A DNA stretch of 64,000 nucleotides from the NCBI RefSeq assembly GCF_003672135.1, contig NC_039514.1:14373787-14437786 (forward strand), in the 5' to 3' direction. Below, piece by piece: positions 1 through 11,500 of this stretch. How positions within the stretch are numbered: the stretch's first letter is position 1; every line of letters begins with the position of its first letter. The DNA comes from Ooceraea biroi (lineage: Eukaryota; Arthropoda; Insecta; Hymenoptera; Formicidae). Under the pieces are notes generated by a model, which did not search any database, was not told the origin of the DNA, and was given only the letters and a program-made list of their open reading frames with translations. A program made the position numbers and the translations under genes.

Positions 1-1681
1 TAGCATTAAATTATTATATTTCCTTAAATATTTCCTTGGAGTTAAATAACACAATTTCATTGTTTAATTATACACATATGCATACACAGGACATGTAATT
101 CTTACTTAATAATAATAATATAAAAACAATACAAGCAGGGAACAAATTAATTACATAAATTAATCAAAAAATCAATAGTTAATGTGTAATGTGTCAATGT
201 GTTATGATAATAATAAAGTATAGCTCCAACTCATGTTTATATATACATAAAATTTCACTAGAGAACACACTGCATTTTCAAGTTCTGACAAACACTAGGA
301 TATTAATAAAAACGGTAACATTCACAGACGTTTCTTGGAAGAAATTTTACAATTTTTCGAATAAATATTCTGTGAGAGTAAACACTTAAGTTTAAAATAG
401 AAAATGCAAATTTTAGTCAAAGCATTACTATATATATGTTACCTAACAATCCCAAGAAGATGAGAGGCAGTATCATCGCATATACGGACATCGTGAGCGA
501 ATCGTAAGAGCATACCAGTAATTTTGAGTCTATTAGCTATTAAGCAAATTGTAGTAATTTATCCACCGACACATCTCTCTTCCTTTCTCCCTCTCTCTCT
601 CTCTCTCTTTCTTTCTTTCTCTCTCTCTCGCTCGCTCTTTCTCTCCTTCTGTCTGTTTCTCGTTTTCTCTCTTCCACCTTCACGTAGAAATATGCACGGC
701 ACAGATTTATGTCATTTTCACCATTAAATCATTGCGATTCGCGTAACCTCCGACCAGGAAACATGCTTTTTTTCAGAGTGTTACGCGGACACACCAGAAC
801 GCAATTAACTCACACGCGACTTCCTAGCCAGATTAGAAAAGGAATTTTATTGTCGGAGTTGTCAGAAAACGTATTGAACAGCCGCATGAAATGCACAGGA
901 TGCTGTACAGAACACCTACAAACTGTGCACTTATCATTGACACAAGAGTATAGAACGACAAAGCATAATATTGTGGGAATGAAGCCTGAGGGAGAGAAGA
1001 CATTTGATGTCTAAAGTCACGGTCTGCTCTAATATGGCCAGAGACAAGAATGAGAACAGCCACGCCGGTGATCTAGTGATTTCCGCGAAATCGCGGTGTC
1101 TCTATGATACAAATACACGGGATGCGATTCGCGAAACGAGAAAAATGGACGTAAAACGATTGGTTGCGATATATTTCATAAGATAGCAAGTGTTTTTAAG
1201 CCGTTCGAGCCATTCCAGCAGAAAATTATAAATTGTTATAAAGCAATTATTAAACAAAGTCATTCTTCTTTTCTCAATATATTTAAAATACATTATTGTA
1301 TCTTATTACGCTCTCAAGTTGTATGTTTAAAAATAAAACTGCGTCTAAGTGCCGTATTATTGACTCGTACTACTACCTCACTTTTTGGTGGAAGAGTGGA
1401 GAACTGGAGATACGTAGCGGTTGTTTAAGCACTACAAAATGGAAACCGAAGCCATAAATACACGATGCCCATATTTAGTTGCGAATCATCACGCAAGAGT
1501 TACGCATTTTAATATAATAAACTCTACATATGTATTTTTCTACACATAATTAGGATTACAAGAATATTAAGAATACTAAATTACGTATTAACATTTTATA
1601 TATTTTATAAAATATCATAGATTTAATTATAAACATATGTACAATAATCTATTTTACTACAAGAGCTACGTAATATTATTT
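1..1681. other. Left flank without a supported gene; likely 3' UTR or intergenic DNA
   Basis: No open frame here resembles a known protein; the longest (709-1014 plus, 833-1063 minus) overlap each other and lack coding character. A pyrimidine microsatellite occupies 578-660. The stretch 700-1150 is less AT-rich than its surroundings and could be untranslated sequence of a neighbouring gene outside the window. The part next to 1682 is expected to contain the Slu7 3' UTR; on the minus strand it offers only TATAAA-like variants rather than a clean AATAAA. Confidence 0.5.
578..660. repeat. (CT)n-rich microsatellite
   Basis: The segment is a run of CT/CTTT units interrupted by CTCG, with almost no purines on the plus strand. 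Confidence 0.9.
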
Positions 1682-3424
1682 TTAAAGGAAATGAGCCATC
1701 GGGTCTTCGTCGCGTTTACGTTTCATTTGATACGCTTCTATCTCTTCAGCTGTTGGTTCCTTCGCTTGGTACATACTGTTGTATGGACGCTTTCTCTCAT
1801 CCAGTTTTAATAGTATATCTGCTTCTTTCGCACTGTCCTCTTCTCTTCTTAATGCTTCTTTTAACTTATCCTCCTCTTGTTTTTCTGCATTATTACCCTT
1901 TTTATTCTTGCGATTTTCTTTACGCTTTTGTTTCTTCAATCTTCGTTTAGCTGCCTTACTTTGCCTTTCCGATTTATTCTTCGTACGTTCATCTTCCGAC
2001 GAAGATTCGCTGCTTGACGAGTTATTGTCGACGTTTAACGTATCTGGTGCGTCATCTACCTCTTCTGCTTCAGGTCTTGTATATAAAAGTTTATTTTGCA
2101 TGCTGTTATTACTTATCGCCTCCACCGCTTTCTTCCCAGACTCTCCAGTGCAATATGAATTTTTGATAAAGGAGAAACAACATTTGTAGCCCCATTTTCC
2201 TTCCTGCCAATAAGAACCCCAGACCGACGTATGGTTGTTCGGGAAAACGTCTTCTTCGTACTTGGATCTTATTACCTGGCGATCTTGTCCTTTGATTATC
2301 TTACCGTATCTCGAATATTCGACGTACTGTTCAGTCTGCGCCAGTAATAAAGATTTCGGAAGCGCCTCGAGATGCTCCTCGCCTCCGTAACGATCGATTA
2401 TGCTGTCGCGTGCCTTATCCTTCAGCTCGTCGCGTTTCTTGTCGTACTCTTGTTTCAGCAACTCTAGCTTCGTAGGTTCAGCCAGCAAATGTACGTCGAC
2501 TCCCTTTTCGTGCGCATCCCAGGCAAACAATTGTGCGTTAGCATGCTGCTGAGTATCGCCAGAAAAGCGTACGAAGTTCTCGCCTTTGTAGTCCACCTCG
2601 CGATCCGTGCCAACATAGGGATTATCTCGCATAGATCTGGTTTTTGGATCGTAATACGCCGAATTCGGGTCTAGATTGCGCAGATACTTGGCGGTGTCTT
2701 CTCGAATTCGCAGGTTCCTCACTGTAATACGCTGCTTAGAGTCCACCTTCGTACCAGGCATGTCCACCTCGTCCACATACTTGTCCTCATCCTTGTCGGA
2801 ATCTTGTTCGTCGTTCTCCTCCTCCGCATTGAGCTTCTCAGCTCGCATTTGTCTCTTGGCTTCCTCTATCTTCTGGTACTCCTCTACTATTGCTCTGTGC
2901 TCGGAGGGATCGTAACCAGCCCACCTATCTCTCTTGCCATCGTAATCCATCGACAATTCGGGCTGCGTGAACTCGTCTGCTGCTATCTTCGAGTTTGTGA
3001 ATTTTGCCCCAACCTTGCGCGGCCTCTCCATGCAGTCCTTCCTTTTGTGAGTCATCGCACCACAGTTCTCGCAAGCACCCTTGCGATATTTGACCGATAC
3101 GTTGGAAGTATCAACGCCACGGTTGTACCATGCGTCTATAGAGCTGTATTCTCTCTGCTTCTCAGGTTGTGGCCTCTGATGTTTCAAGGTAGGACCTTGA
3201 GAACCAAAGTACCACGGCGTAGCACTGATGTACTGTGGAATATGCGGGTTGATATCTTTGCCCTCCTCGTCGACGGCAGCCGGAGCCGTACCAGCCTTCC
3301 TCGCCTCCTCCAGTTCTTTCGCCTTCCGCCAATCCTCCCTGCTCTTCTTCCGTGGCTCATCCTCGAAAGAACTCTTGTTCTTTAAAATACTTGACACGGT
3401 TATATTCGCTGGTGAATTGGCCAT
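1682..3424 (-). CDS. Slu7: Pre-mRNA-splicing factor SLU7 (single-exon)
   Basis: SLU7 acts in the nucleus in the second catalytic step of splicing, where it helps hold exon 1 and select the 3' splice site. The 580-residue protein is uninterrupted from ATG at 3424 to TAA at 1682, close to the usual animal length (about 580-590). The conserved N-terminal block (REDWRKAKELEEARK, then DEEGKDINPHIPQYIS and WYFG) is followed by a CCHC zinc knuckle with C118, C121, H126 and C131. A long conserved core follows (YDGKRDRWAGYDPSEH, RNLDPNSAYYDPKTRSMR, YGGEEHLE, WGSYWQEGKWGYKCC). The C-terminus has a Lys/Arg-rich nuclear-localisation-like stretch and ends ERKRPYNSMY...DPMAHFL. An upstream in-frame TTG exists, but the ATG giving MANSPAN is the natural start. 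The gene has no introns and is head-to-head with the SMIM30-like gene 605 bp away. Confidence 0.97.
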   Translation of the reverse strand: MANSPANITVSSILKNKSSFEDEPRKKSREDWRKAKELEEARKAGTAPAAVDEEGKDINPHIPQYISATPWYFGSQGPTLKHQRPQPEKQREYSSIDAWYNRGVDTSNVSVKYRKGACENCGAMTHKRKDCMERPRKVGAKFTNSKIAADEFTQPELSMDYDGKRDRWAGYDPSEHRAIVEEYQKIEEAKRQMRAEKLNAEEENDEQDSDKDEDKYVDEVDMPGTKVDSKQRITVRNLRIREDTAKYLRNLDPNSAYYDPKTRSMRDNPYVGTDREVDYKGENFVRFSGDTQQHANAQLFAWDAHEKGVDVHLLAEPTKLELLKQEYDKKRDELKDKARDSIIDRYGGEEHLEALPKSLLLAQTEQYVEYSRYGKIIKGQDRQVIRSKYEEDVFPNNHTSVWGSYWQEGKWGYKCCFSFIKNSYCTGESGKKAVEAISNNSMQNKLLYTRPEAEEVDDAPDTLNVDNNSSSSESSSEDERTKNKSERQSKAAKRRLKKQKRKENRKNKKGNNAEKQEEDKLKEALRREEDSAKEADILLKLDERKRPYNSMYQAKEPTAEEIEAYQMKRKRDEDPMAHFL

Positions 3425-4029
3425 TCTTACTCCTATTTCAAACAAACGCAATATTATTTAATGTTGTTTTATTCACTTATGTAGTGATTTTTTTTTTTAA
3501 TTGTTCCGGTTGGAACAAGATCGCCTTCAACCCTCCTTTGGATTATTTGGCGTATTTATGTAGTGATTGATAACATGAAGGTTAGGTCTCTGTTATCTTG
3601 AAAACATGTAAATGCACTTACTATTTTCCTACTTCTTGTCAGATTTTCGTTCTGAATTAGGACACAGTATCACGGTTTCCTTGCTTATTTATCCTCAACC
3701 TCAAAAAGGATTTTCCTGCAGAACAACTACAGGTCCCGAATGTGTGAAACAGAAGCACCCTTCGTTGCCTAGTGACAATATAATGTCTCTAGCAAAACGT
3801 AAAGTCCCTCTTCTAGGGACTCTAGCAAAACGGGGATCATGGCGTTATCTATCGGAAATTGTTGAAACTAATGAAGTATCGAATAAAAGGTTAAATTGCG
3901 TTTAATCAAATAACCGTACATACAGCTGCATTGAGCTGCATACAGCGCACAATGCGATAAAGGACAGTGCAAGTGTCATCCATCGATCATATTAATAAGC
4001 ATTACACTTATCCAGCATCCACGAGAAAA
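3425..4029. promoter_or_regulatory. Shared 5' region between Slu7 and the SMIM30-like gene
   Basis: The two start codons (3424 minus, 4030 plus) are 605 bp apart and divergent, so this interval must contain both promoters and 5' UTRs. It includes a small structured element: a 12-nt direct repeat (tctagcaaaacg at 3788-3799 and 3821-3832) flanks a 7-bp hairpin (AGTCCCT 3803-3809 / AGGGACT 3815-3821). A 97-codon open frame at 3612-3905 shows no recognisable protein features and is not called. Confidence 0.6.
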
Positions 4030-4206
4030 ATGTGGATTTATTCCATACTTGTCCTTCTTGGCGTATTTGACCTCGCGGCTGCTTCCAACGGTTTCGATTT
4101 TGGCGATACCCTAGCGTTAATTCTGGGCTTAATGATCGGTATTATTGGATTTTTCGCTTGTATGGGAGCTTATGCAAGGAAACGAAATCGCTTCGAATCG
4201 TTATAA
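4030..4206 (+). CDS. Small integral membrane protein 30-like micropeptide
   Basis: This 58-residue protein resembles vertebrate SMIM30 (59 aa) in length, layout and motif. A hydrophobic signal-like N-terminus (WIYSILVLLGVFDLAAAS) is followed by a short polar segment (NGFDFGD), a transmembrane helix (about residues 28-48, LALILGLMIGIIGFFACMG) and the basic tail AYARKRNRFESL. The GD-x-x-ALxLG ... ACxGxYARKRN pattern is the diagnostic part. SMIM30 in mammals is a membrane micropeptide of the ER/endomembrane system. The ATG at 4030 is preferred because the only upstream in-frame start is a GTG. Any 5' UTR intron cannot be settled from sequence. Confidence 0.85.
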   Translation: MWIYSILVLLGVFDLAAASNGFDFGDTLALILGLMIGIIGFFACMGAYARKRNRFESL

Positions 4207-4282
4207 TGGAACTTCTTCAAATACACATATATTATAGTATTAGTGAGTACAGTATATATCTCGAATAACAATAATTAATCAT

Positions 4283-4430
4283 AAATATTGCTACAAATTA
4301 TTTCTATTTATCATTAAAAAATCAATCAAAATTGGATACGTTAACTGTACATGCAAATTATAAAAAAAAGTATCTGTTATTGTTTTGCTTTTTGCAGATA
4401 GTTTCCAAATAAATATGCCATATTTTTAAA
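4283..4430 (+). repeat. Copy 1 of a dispersed direct repeat
   Basis: About 150 bp containing the shared blocks gttggatacgttaactgtac-like, atgcagatta-like and tccaaataaatatgcca. Copy 2 lies at 6050-6196 in the same orientation. Most positions match by eye, with small indels. It contains an AATAAA hexamer. Confidence 0.85.
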
Positions 4431-6049
4431 ATTAATATGTGCTAAATAATAATGTACATATTTATATTAAACAAGATTATCATATAATATTTCATAGGAA
4501 AAACTTTGATTTTTGACGTATTCAGACTTCAGGCTTTTCTATTTAAAACATTAATGTAAACCTATTAATTTATTGTATAACTGGTGTAACAGTATAAGTT
4601 TGCTATATATTGTTTGTATATAAAATATGTTATTTCTACAAAATAAAATATAGATATTTCCATTTTTGTTTGTTATAGGTACACAACAATATATACTGAC
4701 CTATTATAATTATAAAATATGGAAGATATAATCTTTGAAGGAAAATAGTAGATATATAAGAAAAGAGTGCAATTTGATATTTTTTATACATAAAGATAAA
4801 GAAACAAGATATTGATTAAAATGTATTATAATAATTTCATTACATTTATATATGATACTCATTGTTAAAATAAAGAAAATAGTAACTGAACTCTATTATC
4901 TTAGGTTATTTCTTTTTATGAATTTACAGTTGCCCAAGCTATTATAGTAAAACTATCACATCATTATATAATAGTGTACAATAATGTTAATTGAACTTTT
5001 GATGACACTGACGAGTTTGATAACTAAAATGTATTAACATGTCTTTCTGTCTTAATAATGGCAGTATAAAATTTTCTAAAGTCTTTGAAAAAAAAAATAT
5101 TAAATAATGTGATTGAAACTTTTGTATTTTCAGTTTTTTAATGTATATTTTACTGATTATACAATGTATGTTTTCTAATTTATTTCCTTGTATTTGTGAA
5201 ATTATTACAAATTATTTCTTCCATTTGAAATCTTGCATCTTTCTTATCACGATATAATTTCAAAATTAAATTCCTAATTTTACATAATAGAGTATGTCAT
5301 TATCAATGTGACAAATATGGATATTGATTATGTTATGATACTCTGTGAGAATCAAATATTATAATCAGTTTCTTTCGTTAATAAATATATATTTTTTTAA
5401 ATACTCAGATGGGACAAGGATATTCGTAACCTTTTCTTTCTCGAATAAATAATACGCAGAAATGAATACGCGATACAATATTATTATAATGAACAAGAAA
5501 TTACTTGTCTTACGTAAACTTAAATGTATACCCATTGAAATTTTACATTTATCTTGAAGTTATTGATCATTATTTCTCGTTTTACCTAATCAGTCTTTAA
5601 GCCCTCTCACAAAACCTTTCTGTTCAACATGTTTCCATATAATTCGAAAGTATTCAATTATTCCATATATTATTTAGCCATGTAAAGCAAATTGCCACTT
5701 ATTCTTTATCAAAATTACGAAACAAAGTTTATTACTAACATGAAATTATTTTTAGGAATATTTACATACAAAATAATTACATAAATACACAAAAGTTTAA
5801 AAGTCTTGTATTATTTTGTAGATTTGATTAAAAATTTATAATTCTTAAATCAGAAAGTAAAATTTATAAAGATTATTATAATAGAATTTCTATATTCATG
5901 TGAAACGGTACATTACTTTATAGATGAAATCATGTTTCTAATTTCATTTGATTAGCCAATATTTCGCTTTTCTTATCTCTATAACACCTGTGATACCTAT
6001 AAATAAGTGGCGATAGATTTATTTCTGATTTGTTACTCGTAATTCATAT

Positions 6050-6196
6050 AAATGTTGCTAACAATTATTTGTATTTATCATTAAATCAATCAAAGTTGGA
6101 TACGTTAACTGTACATGCAGATTACAGAAGGTAAAAAAATATGTTATTACTTGGTTTGTCTTTTGCAGGCAGTCTCCAAATAAATATGCCATAATA
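6050..6196 (+). repeat. Copy 2 of a dispersed direct repeat
   Basis: This is the second copy of the 4283-4430 segment, 1.77 kb downstream and in the same orientation. Both share the core ggatacgttaactgtacatg and the block tccaaataaatatgcc. Confidence 0.85.
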
Positions 6197-6378
6197 TCTT
6201 ATTTAAAATCAAATTTTATCAAGCTCAATTTCCTCAAGACAACTGCCACCATGATAACGTACGAATTCAGCTAGCCTAAAGTCCAGAGAACCTTGTTGCA
6301 TTACTTAATATTCTTTGGCAAAATAATAAAAAATATTTTTATAACAAAAAGCAATAATGTAACATTATTCTTGTCAAT

Positions 6379-6426
6379 ATATGTATATATGTATGTGTGT
6401 GTATGTGTATATATATATATATATGT

Positions 6427-6462
<36 letters not shown>

Positions 6463-6467
6463 GTATG
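6379..6467. repeat. Compound TA/TG/CA microsatellite
   Basis: The left half is TATG/TGTG-rich and the right half is (CA)n then (TA)n, so the two halves can pair as a hairpin. Confidence 0.9.
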
Positions 6468-7351
6468 GAGATAATTAAAATATTCACTCTCCAAAACTTT
6501 TTCAAGTACTATTCTTCGAAGAAAGTTCGGTTTATCAACTAGAACTGCTCCTCATTTCTTGGATGCTATTGCGAACAGGTTTAACATAATAAGCAGTTAT
6601 TTTCCGTATTAAATTACACGACTGAGATTTGTACGTAATGCAACATCGATATTCAAAAAGAGAGAAGGTACGTAGCCGTTTTTACACGAGCTACTGAGGA
6701 AATCTCACAGTAACCAAGGACCAGTTAAAACTACTATCTATTAAACTCATACATTACATGTAATGATGACAATTAGATGAGTATATACCTATATATTTGT
6801 CATCACGTCTGACAATAATCATATAAGGAAAAATAACGTACGTTTCAAATCAGTGTAATAATAATAAACTATTGCAATTCTTATAAGAGAACATCTCGAT
6901 AAACTTTAACGTAATATTGTGACGTAAAAGCACCAAAAAGAAGCCTTATATACTTTAAAAGATGTTTAATCTCGAGTACAAAATCGCCAAATTTTGAGTA
7001 GCCGTAAGAATAAAATTATATTAGAATGTGAATAATTTAAAGCAACTTCTCTCTGAATGACAGTTGCAAAACCAATATTCAGAGCACTGACAGATCACGT
7101 TATTAAAGAATATCGATCATCACAGTTTCAGAATGGAGAAGTATAATATTATACATTACATCCTTGCTTTGTAATTCCAATAACATCCATAACCGCCTAG
7201 ACAATTCTCAAGATTGCTAAGTAAACAAAAATCCCCCGAACGATTCAAGAAACGATTTGTCGGTAAGATGTGTGTTCAGCAGTTCGTCATAATTAAAACT
7301 GCAGTTAAATCTTTTACTGTCCGAAATGATGACACATCGCAGATCATTAAA

Positions 7352-7480
7352 AACTAAAAACTTTTTAATGCCTTTTATCCAGATCGATTAAAAAGCCAGT
7401 AATCGCGAATTGTCGATAACTAAAAGCTTTTTAATGCGCTGACAGACTGATTAAAAAGCTAGTAGTCGCGAATTGTCGTC
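7352..7480 (+). repeat. Tandem duplication with a 66-bp period
   Basis: The units are 7352-7417 and 7418-7480. Each contains CTTTTTAAT followed by ATTAAAAAG (7361-7369/7387-7395 and 7427-7435/7450-7458), so each unit can form its own 9-bp stem. Both end in tcgcgaattgtcg. Confidence 0.85.
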
Positions 7481-7590
7481 AACACTCGTCGATTTACAGA
7501 TAGCATCGAATAATTTCATCAATTATATTATATATATCTATCAAAATAAACAACGGTAGCTAAAACGGCTACTACCAGTTTTAAAAGAAG

Positions 7591-7623
7591 ATAATAATAA
7601 TAATAATAATAATAATCATCATC
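7591..7623. repeat. (AAT)n microsatellite
   Basis: About nine ATA/AAT units run into TCATCATC. Confidence 0.9.
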
Positions 7624-8589
7624 AATAGTAAACGAGAGATACATGGGTTTGCTAACTAGTATATAACACATGACTTTCTTTAATTGAAATAGGCAAAATC
7701 GCTAGAAATACATTAAAGCATAACAGTGACTATATTAATCATATTTTTTTCTCTTTCTTTCACTCTTTCACTGCCTATTTACTTCCGATGCATACATATC
7801 CGTGCAGTCACACATACAGATGCGGTCGTTCGTGCATATACACAGTTTTGCATACGTAACGCTCTTTTTTCACTCTGTAACTTCCTCTTCTTTGTCCCTT
7901 TTACCTCTTTGTCTTTATTTCATCTTTCTCACTCAATCTCCATCCGCTTGTTTCTGACACATCCAGCATACAATAACAGTTATACATATATATCGAGCAG
8001 AATGGCCGTTTGTGCCATTTCGATCGTAAGACTAGCGGAGGCCTGTACTAATGAGCTGTGCTACTAAAGGAATCGTGCAGTAGTAGAATCCCTTAGAGTT
8101 CTCTCAGCAAAGGAAGATTTTTTTCTGCTTTTATTCATTTTTTTTAACCACAGTATTGAAGCACAGTACATGTAAAGGCCTCTATCTCAAATTTCTGCGT
8201 TACGTTTTTCGGAAAACACATCGCTCCCTCGCGATACGTCCCCGTATTACTTTTCGCTGCGAGGCACATATCAAAGTAATATCATGCACACGCCCAGATA
8301 GCGATAATATTTGATATCTTGCTTAATATATATGCAAGTACGTCGTACATCGAAAAAACACTTTCATTCACGCACTCTATCTCTTCTTCTTTATTCGCCT
8401 TCACGTCTCTCGTCCGTGATAATGTCTAGAAACAACGCGCGCACGCGATTCATTAGCAAATTATATATTTAAATTACATTCGTGATAGTAATGCAGAACC
8501 TTGCACTATGCACACGATGATACCGAGCGTTAAACTAAGAATGAGCACAGATCGATCGAAAGATAGAAGCGTGTGAGCCAAATGTTACG

Positions 8590-11500
8590 TTATTGATCCG
8601 AATGCGATGGCGGGGCTGTCGAGTTTTCGGTCGTGCTTGAGTTATGGGGCTCCGATGTTGGAGGCGTATCGTCGCGCGAGGAGCTCGCTATGCACGAGGC
8701 TGCTGGTGTCGCGGGCTGGGACTGAGTTGTCGGCGCGTATATCAGCCGGTATCCAGCTGGCAAAAAGAAACCGCCGTGAGGGGTGCAACTAAAAGTCTGA
8801 AAATTCGGTAACGGCTGGCCCTCGTGATACTGTATATACGCGCCCGTCGAGCTGGGTATTGACAAAGGCCCAATCGTCGATGGAATATTCGTCCCTTCTG
8901 ATAATATAGGTGTGAATTGGTACTGCGCTGGATTGCTGACCGCCGGACTGTGGGTCGAATCGATGCTCTCAGCTGTATCACTCGGGCAATTGTTACCCTG
9001 CTGAGAAACTACACTTGGTATATTTTCAGAAGGCACTACTGGAATTGGAATAACGTAAGCGTGCGGTATTCCAGCTGATGCCTGCTGCGGTTGAAGCTGC
9101 AGTGGGGTCTGCTTCAATTTCTGCATGGCCAGCCGTAAGGTCTCCTCCGTGTCCGGATAATTGTTCGGCCCCTTTTGCAACGGAGTTTGTGGCGATGTAC
9201 TGAACATCAGATAATCCTCCATTCCTGGAATTCTAGACCCTGCATGACAAAATAATAATACATCGATTAGTACTTATTATCATTAATTTGCATATTCAAT
9301 GAAATGATTTGCTTTTTGATGTTACTGACCAGAAATGTTTGTTGCGACAGTATGATAAAGTAATGGGTGATGCTGATGTTGATGAAGCGCACTTGCTTGC
9401 TGCTGCTGCTGAATAAGCAATTGTAACTGATGATGTTGAAAACGTTCCAACTCTTCCCTATGTCTTTTTTGCAACGTTTCTAATTCCAGCGTTTGCCTAT
9501 GCACATATAATCAAGATATTATATTACATTATCAAAGACAAACAACTCAAGAATATATGCAAATTAATTTTACCTTTTTATGAGTAGTTGATATTCTTCG
9601 CTCGGTGTGAGAGCCATGAACCTTTCTTCTTTCTCAGGCTGCAATATAAAATAATATTTAATAAATTCATTTTAATAATGTCTACTATTATTAATTATTA
9701 AATCATTGTACAATCACTTGATTTTACGATAATATATCTTAGTTTGTCATGATAATGAATTATCATGTAACTTACTTCAATATTTGAAACATTAGTACCA
9801 TGCGCTACCGGTACAGTTGGCGGAACAGAATTCTCTCGGCTATGAGGTACTTGTGTAGGTACACCTGTAATAAATACGTGTCATATCAAGCTTCTATATA
9901 GAAAATAAAATTATTATTAATGATTTTATTAATAATTTATTATTAATTTTATTTTCTATATAGAAAATAAAATTAATGTTATATTAACATATACATAAAA
10001 ATGCTCGTATGTAATAAATTTAATTATTATCTTTGCCATCTAAGTTAAATTTCTTACCATGCAGATTATCTGTATGATGAGGAGGAATATTTTGCCGCTC
10101 CGAAAGTTTTAGTTCTTCCGTTTGTTGCAACTGAATCCTCGCAGCATCAGTAGTTTGCTGTTGATTAACAGCAGTACTATGAGTGGGTGGACCCGCAACC
10201 TTAGAAACTACGAATCTTGATATTTTTCGAATGGGTTGTGCTGGATTCACCTTCTGCAGTAATAGGTAAAATTAAAATTTAATACAGCCAAAGAGATCAT
10301 AACGTTATAAAATATAATGTAATTACATCACAACTTTATCAAATTTTAAGTAAAAGGTCAGGTATAATGTGTGACAATCTAGGTGTGTAAAAAAATGAAA
10401 AATAGATGTATTATCAATAATAGTGCAGAGAACAGAACTTACCTCGCTGGTATTGTCCTGGAGTTCTGCTTGAACTGGAGTATTGGTACCCGACCGTGGG
10501 GTTACAATGTTAGGAGTGACAGTTGCCACGGGTACTGTTGAAATCGGTGGAGCGGTGGTTAACAAAGGTTGCTGTTGCGCCTGTACGGGATTAATCACGG
10601 GTATGGGTGGCGTTAACGGTTGCGTCGGTGGTCCTGTAAAAACCGATCCTCTATGAATTTTTGCCAATTCCTGCTCCAACTCTTGCAAACGGGAGCCAGG
10701 TCTCTGAGCGCGTATCTTTACATTCTCTTTACTCGGGCTCATAGTTTCAGGCCCTGTGGGAGCTCCTGGCGTTGGACTGTCCAGTGAGCATTCCACATTC
10801 TGAAAACGGATTTTAAGTAAATATTATCAATTAGAATTAGAATAATTAAGCATTATATAATATATTCTGCAAAAAAAACCTTACATTTTGAGAAAACGTG
10901 CCAGAGTTGTCTTGGGCTATAGAGGAGCCTTCGAGAGTCGCATCGACTTGCGTATCAGTGAGAATGGTAGAGGAATGTATCGTTGTTTGAGGAGATAAAG
11001 GGCACGCAGAACCTGTGGACGAGACTGGCACACCAGCATTGAATATTTTCTGCTGCATATACGCGTCGTATCCTGCTACTATTTGATGATTATGAGGCGT
11101 AGCGGGATAGCTCACAGGTGGCGTACCGACGTTCAACGATTCTGACGGCTGATTCGTCAATTGTACAAGCTTTTGCTGCAAATCAGCTATGGTCTGTGGT
11201 CCAGCACCACCTCCGACGCTTACATCTGACACTTTGTCCAGTGAATTTTGCTGACTGAGCTTACGGTGTTGCTGCTGCTGTTGCTGTTGGATCAACGAAG
11301 ACTCGATGGATTCGACGAAAGTGTGCTCCGGTGTTACATCGTGACTAGAGTTTTCATTCTCGGATGTAAGCAATTGGCAATCAGAACTAGTACGACGTAT
11401 GCTGGAAAATAGTAAATTGAAACTTAATGCGAATAACGGGACCTTCGACCAGGTTCCTTTTCTTTTCTTCTAAAACATGTTGCTGAACGAAAACGGTAAA

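Larger units (their letters stand above)
4207..8589. other. AT-rich intergenic DNA with repeats; right end likely Wnk 3' UTR
   Basis: No coding region is supported. The left end holds the SMIM30-like 3' UTR and the right end the minus-strand Wnk 3' UTR. AATAAA hexamers on the minus strand occur near 8388-8393, 8131-8136 and 7913-7918. The interval contains a duplicated segment (4283-4430 and 6050-6196), a TG/TA/CA microsatellite (6379-6467), a 66-bp tandem duplication (7352-7480) and an AAT microsatellite (7591-7623). Confidence 0.6.

Noticed and set aside
3425..3451. Longer Slu7 N-terminus starting at TTG (3451)
   Set aside because: A non-ATG start is unlikely; the ATG at 3424 gives a natural N-terminus and length.
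3612..3905. 97-codon ATG-initiated frame upstream of the SMIM30-like gene
   Set aside because: No recognisable domain or composition bias; it lies in the shared promoter/leader and is best explained by chance.
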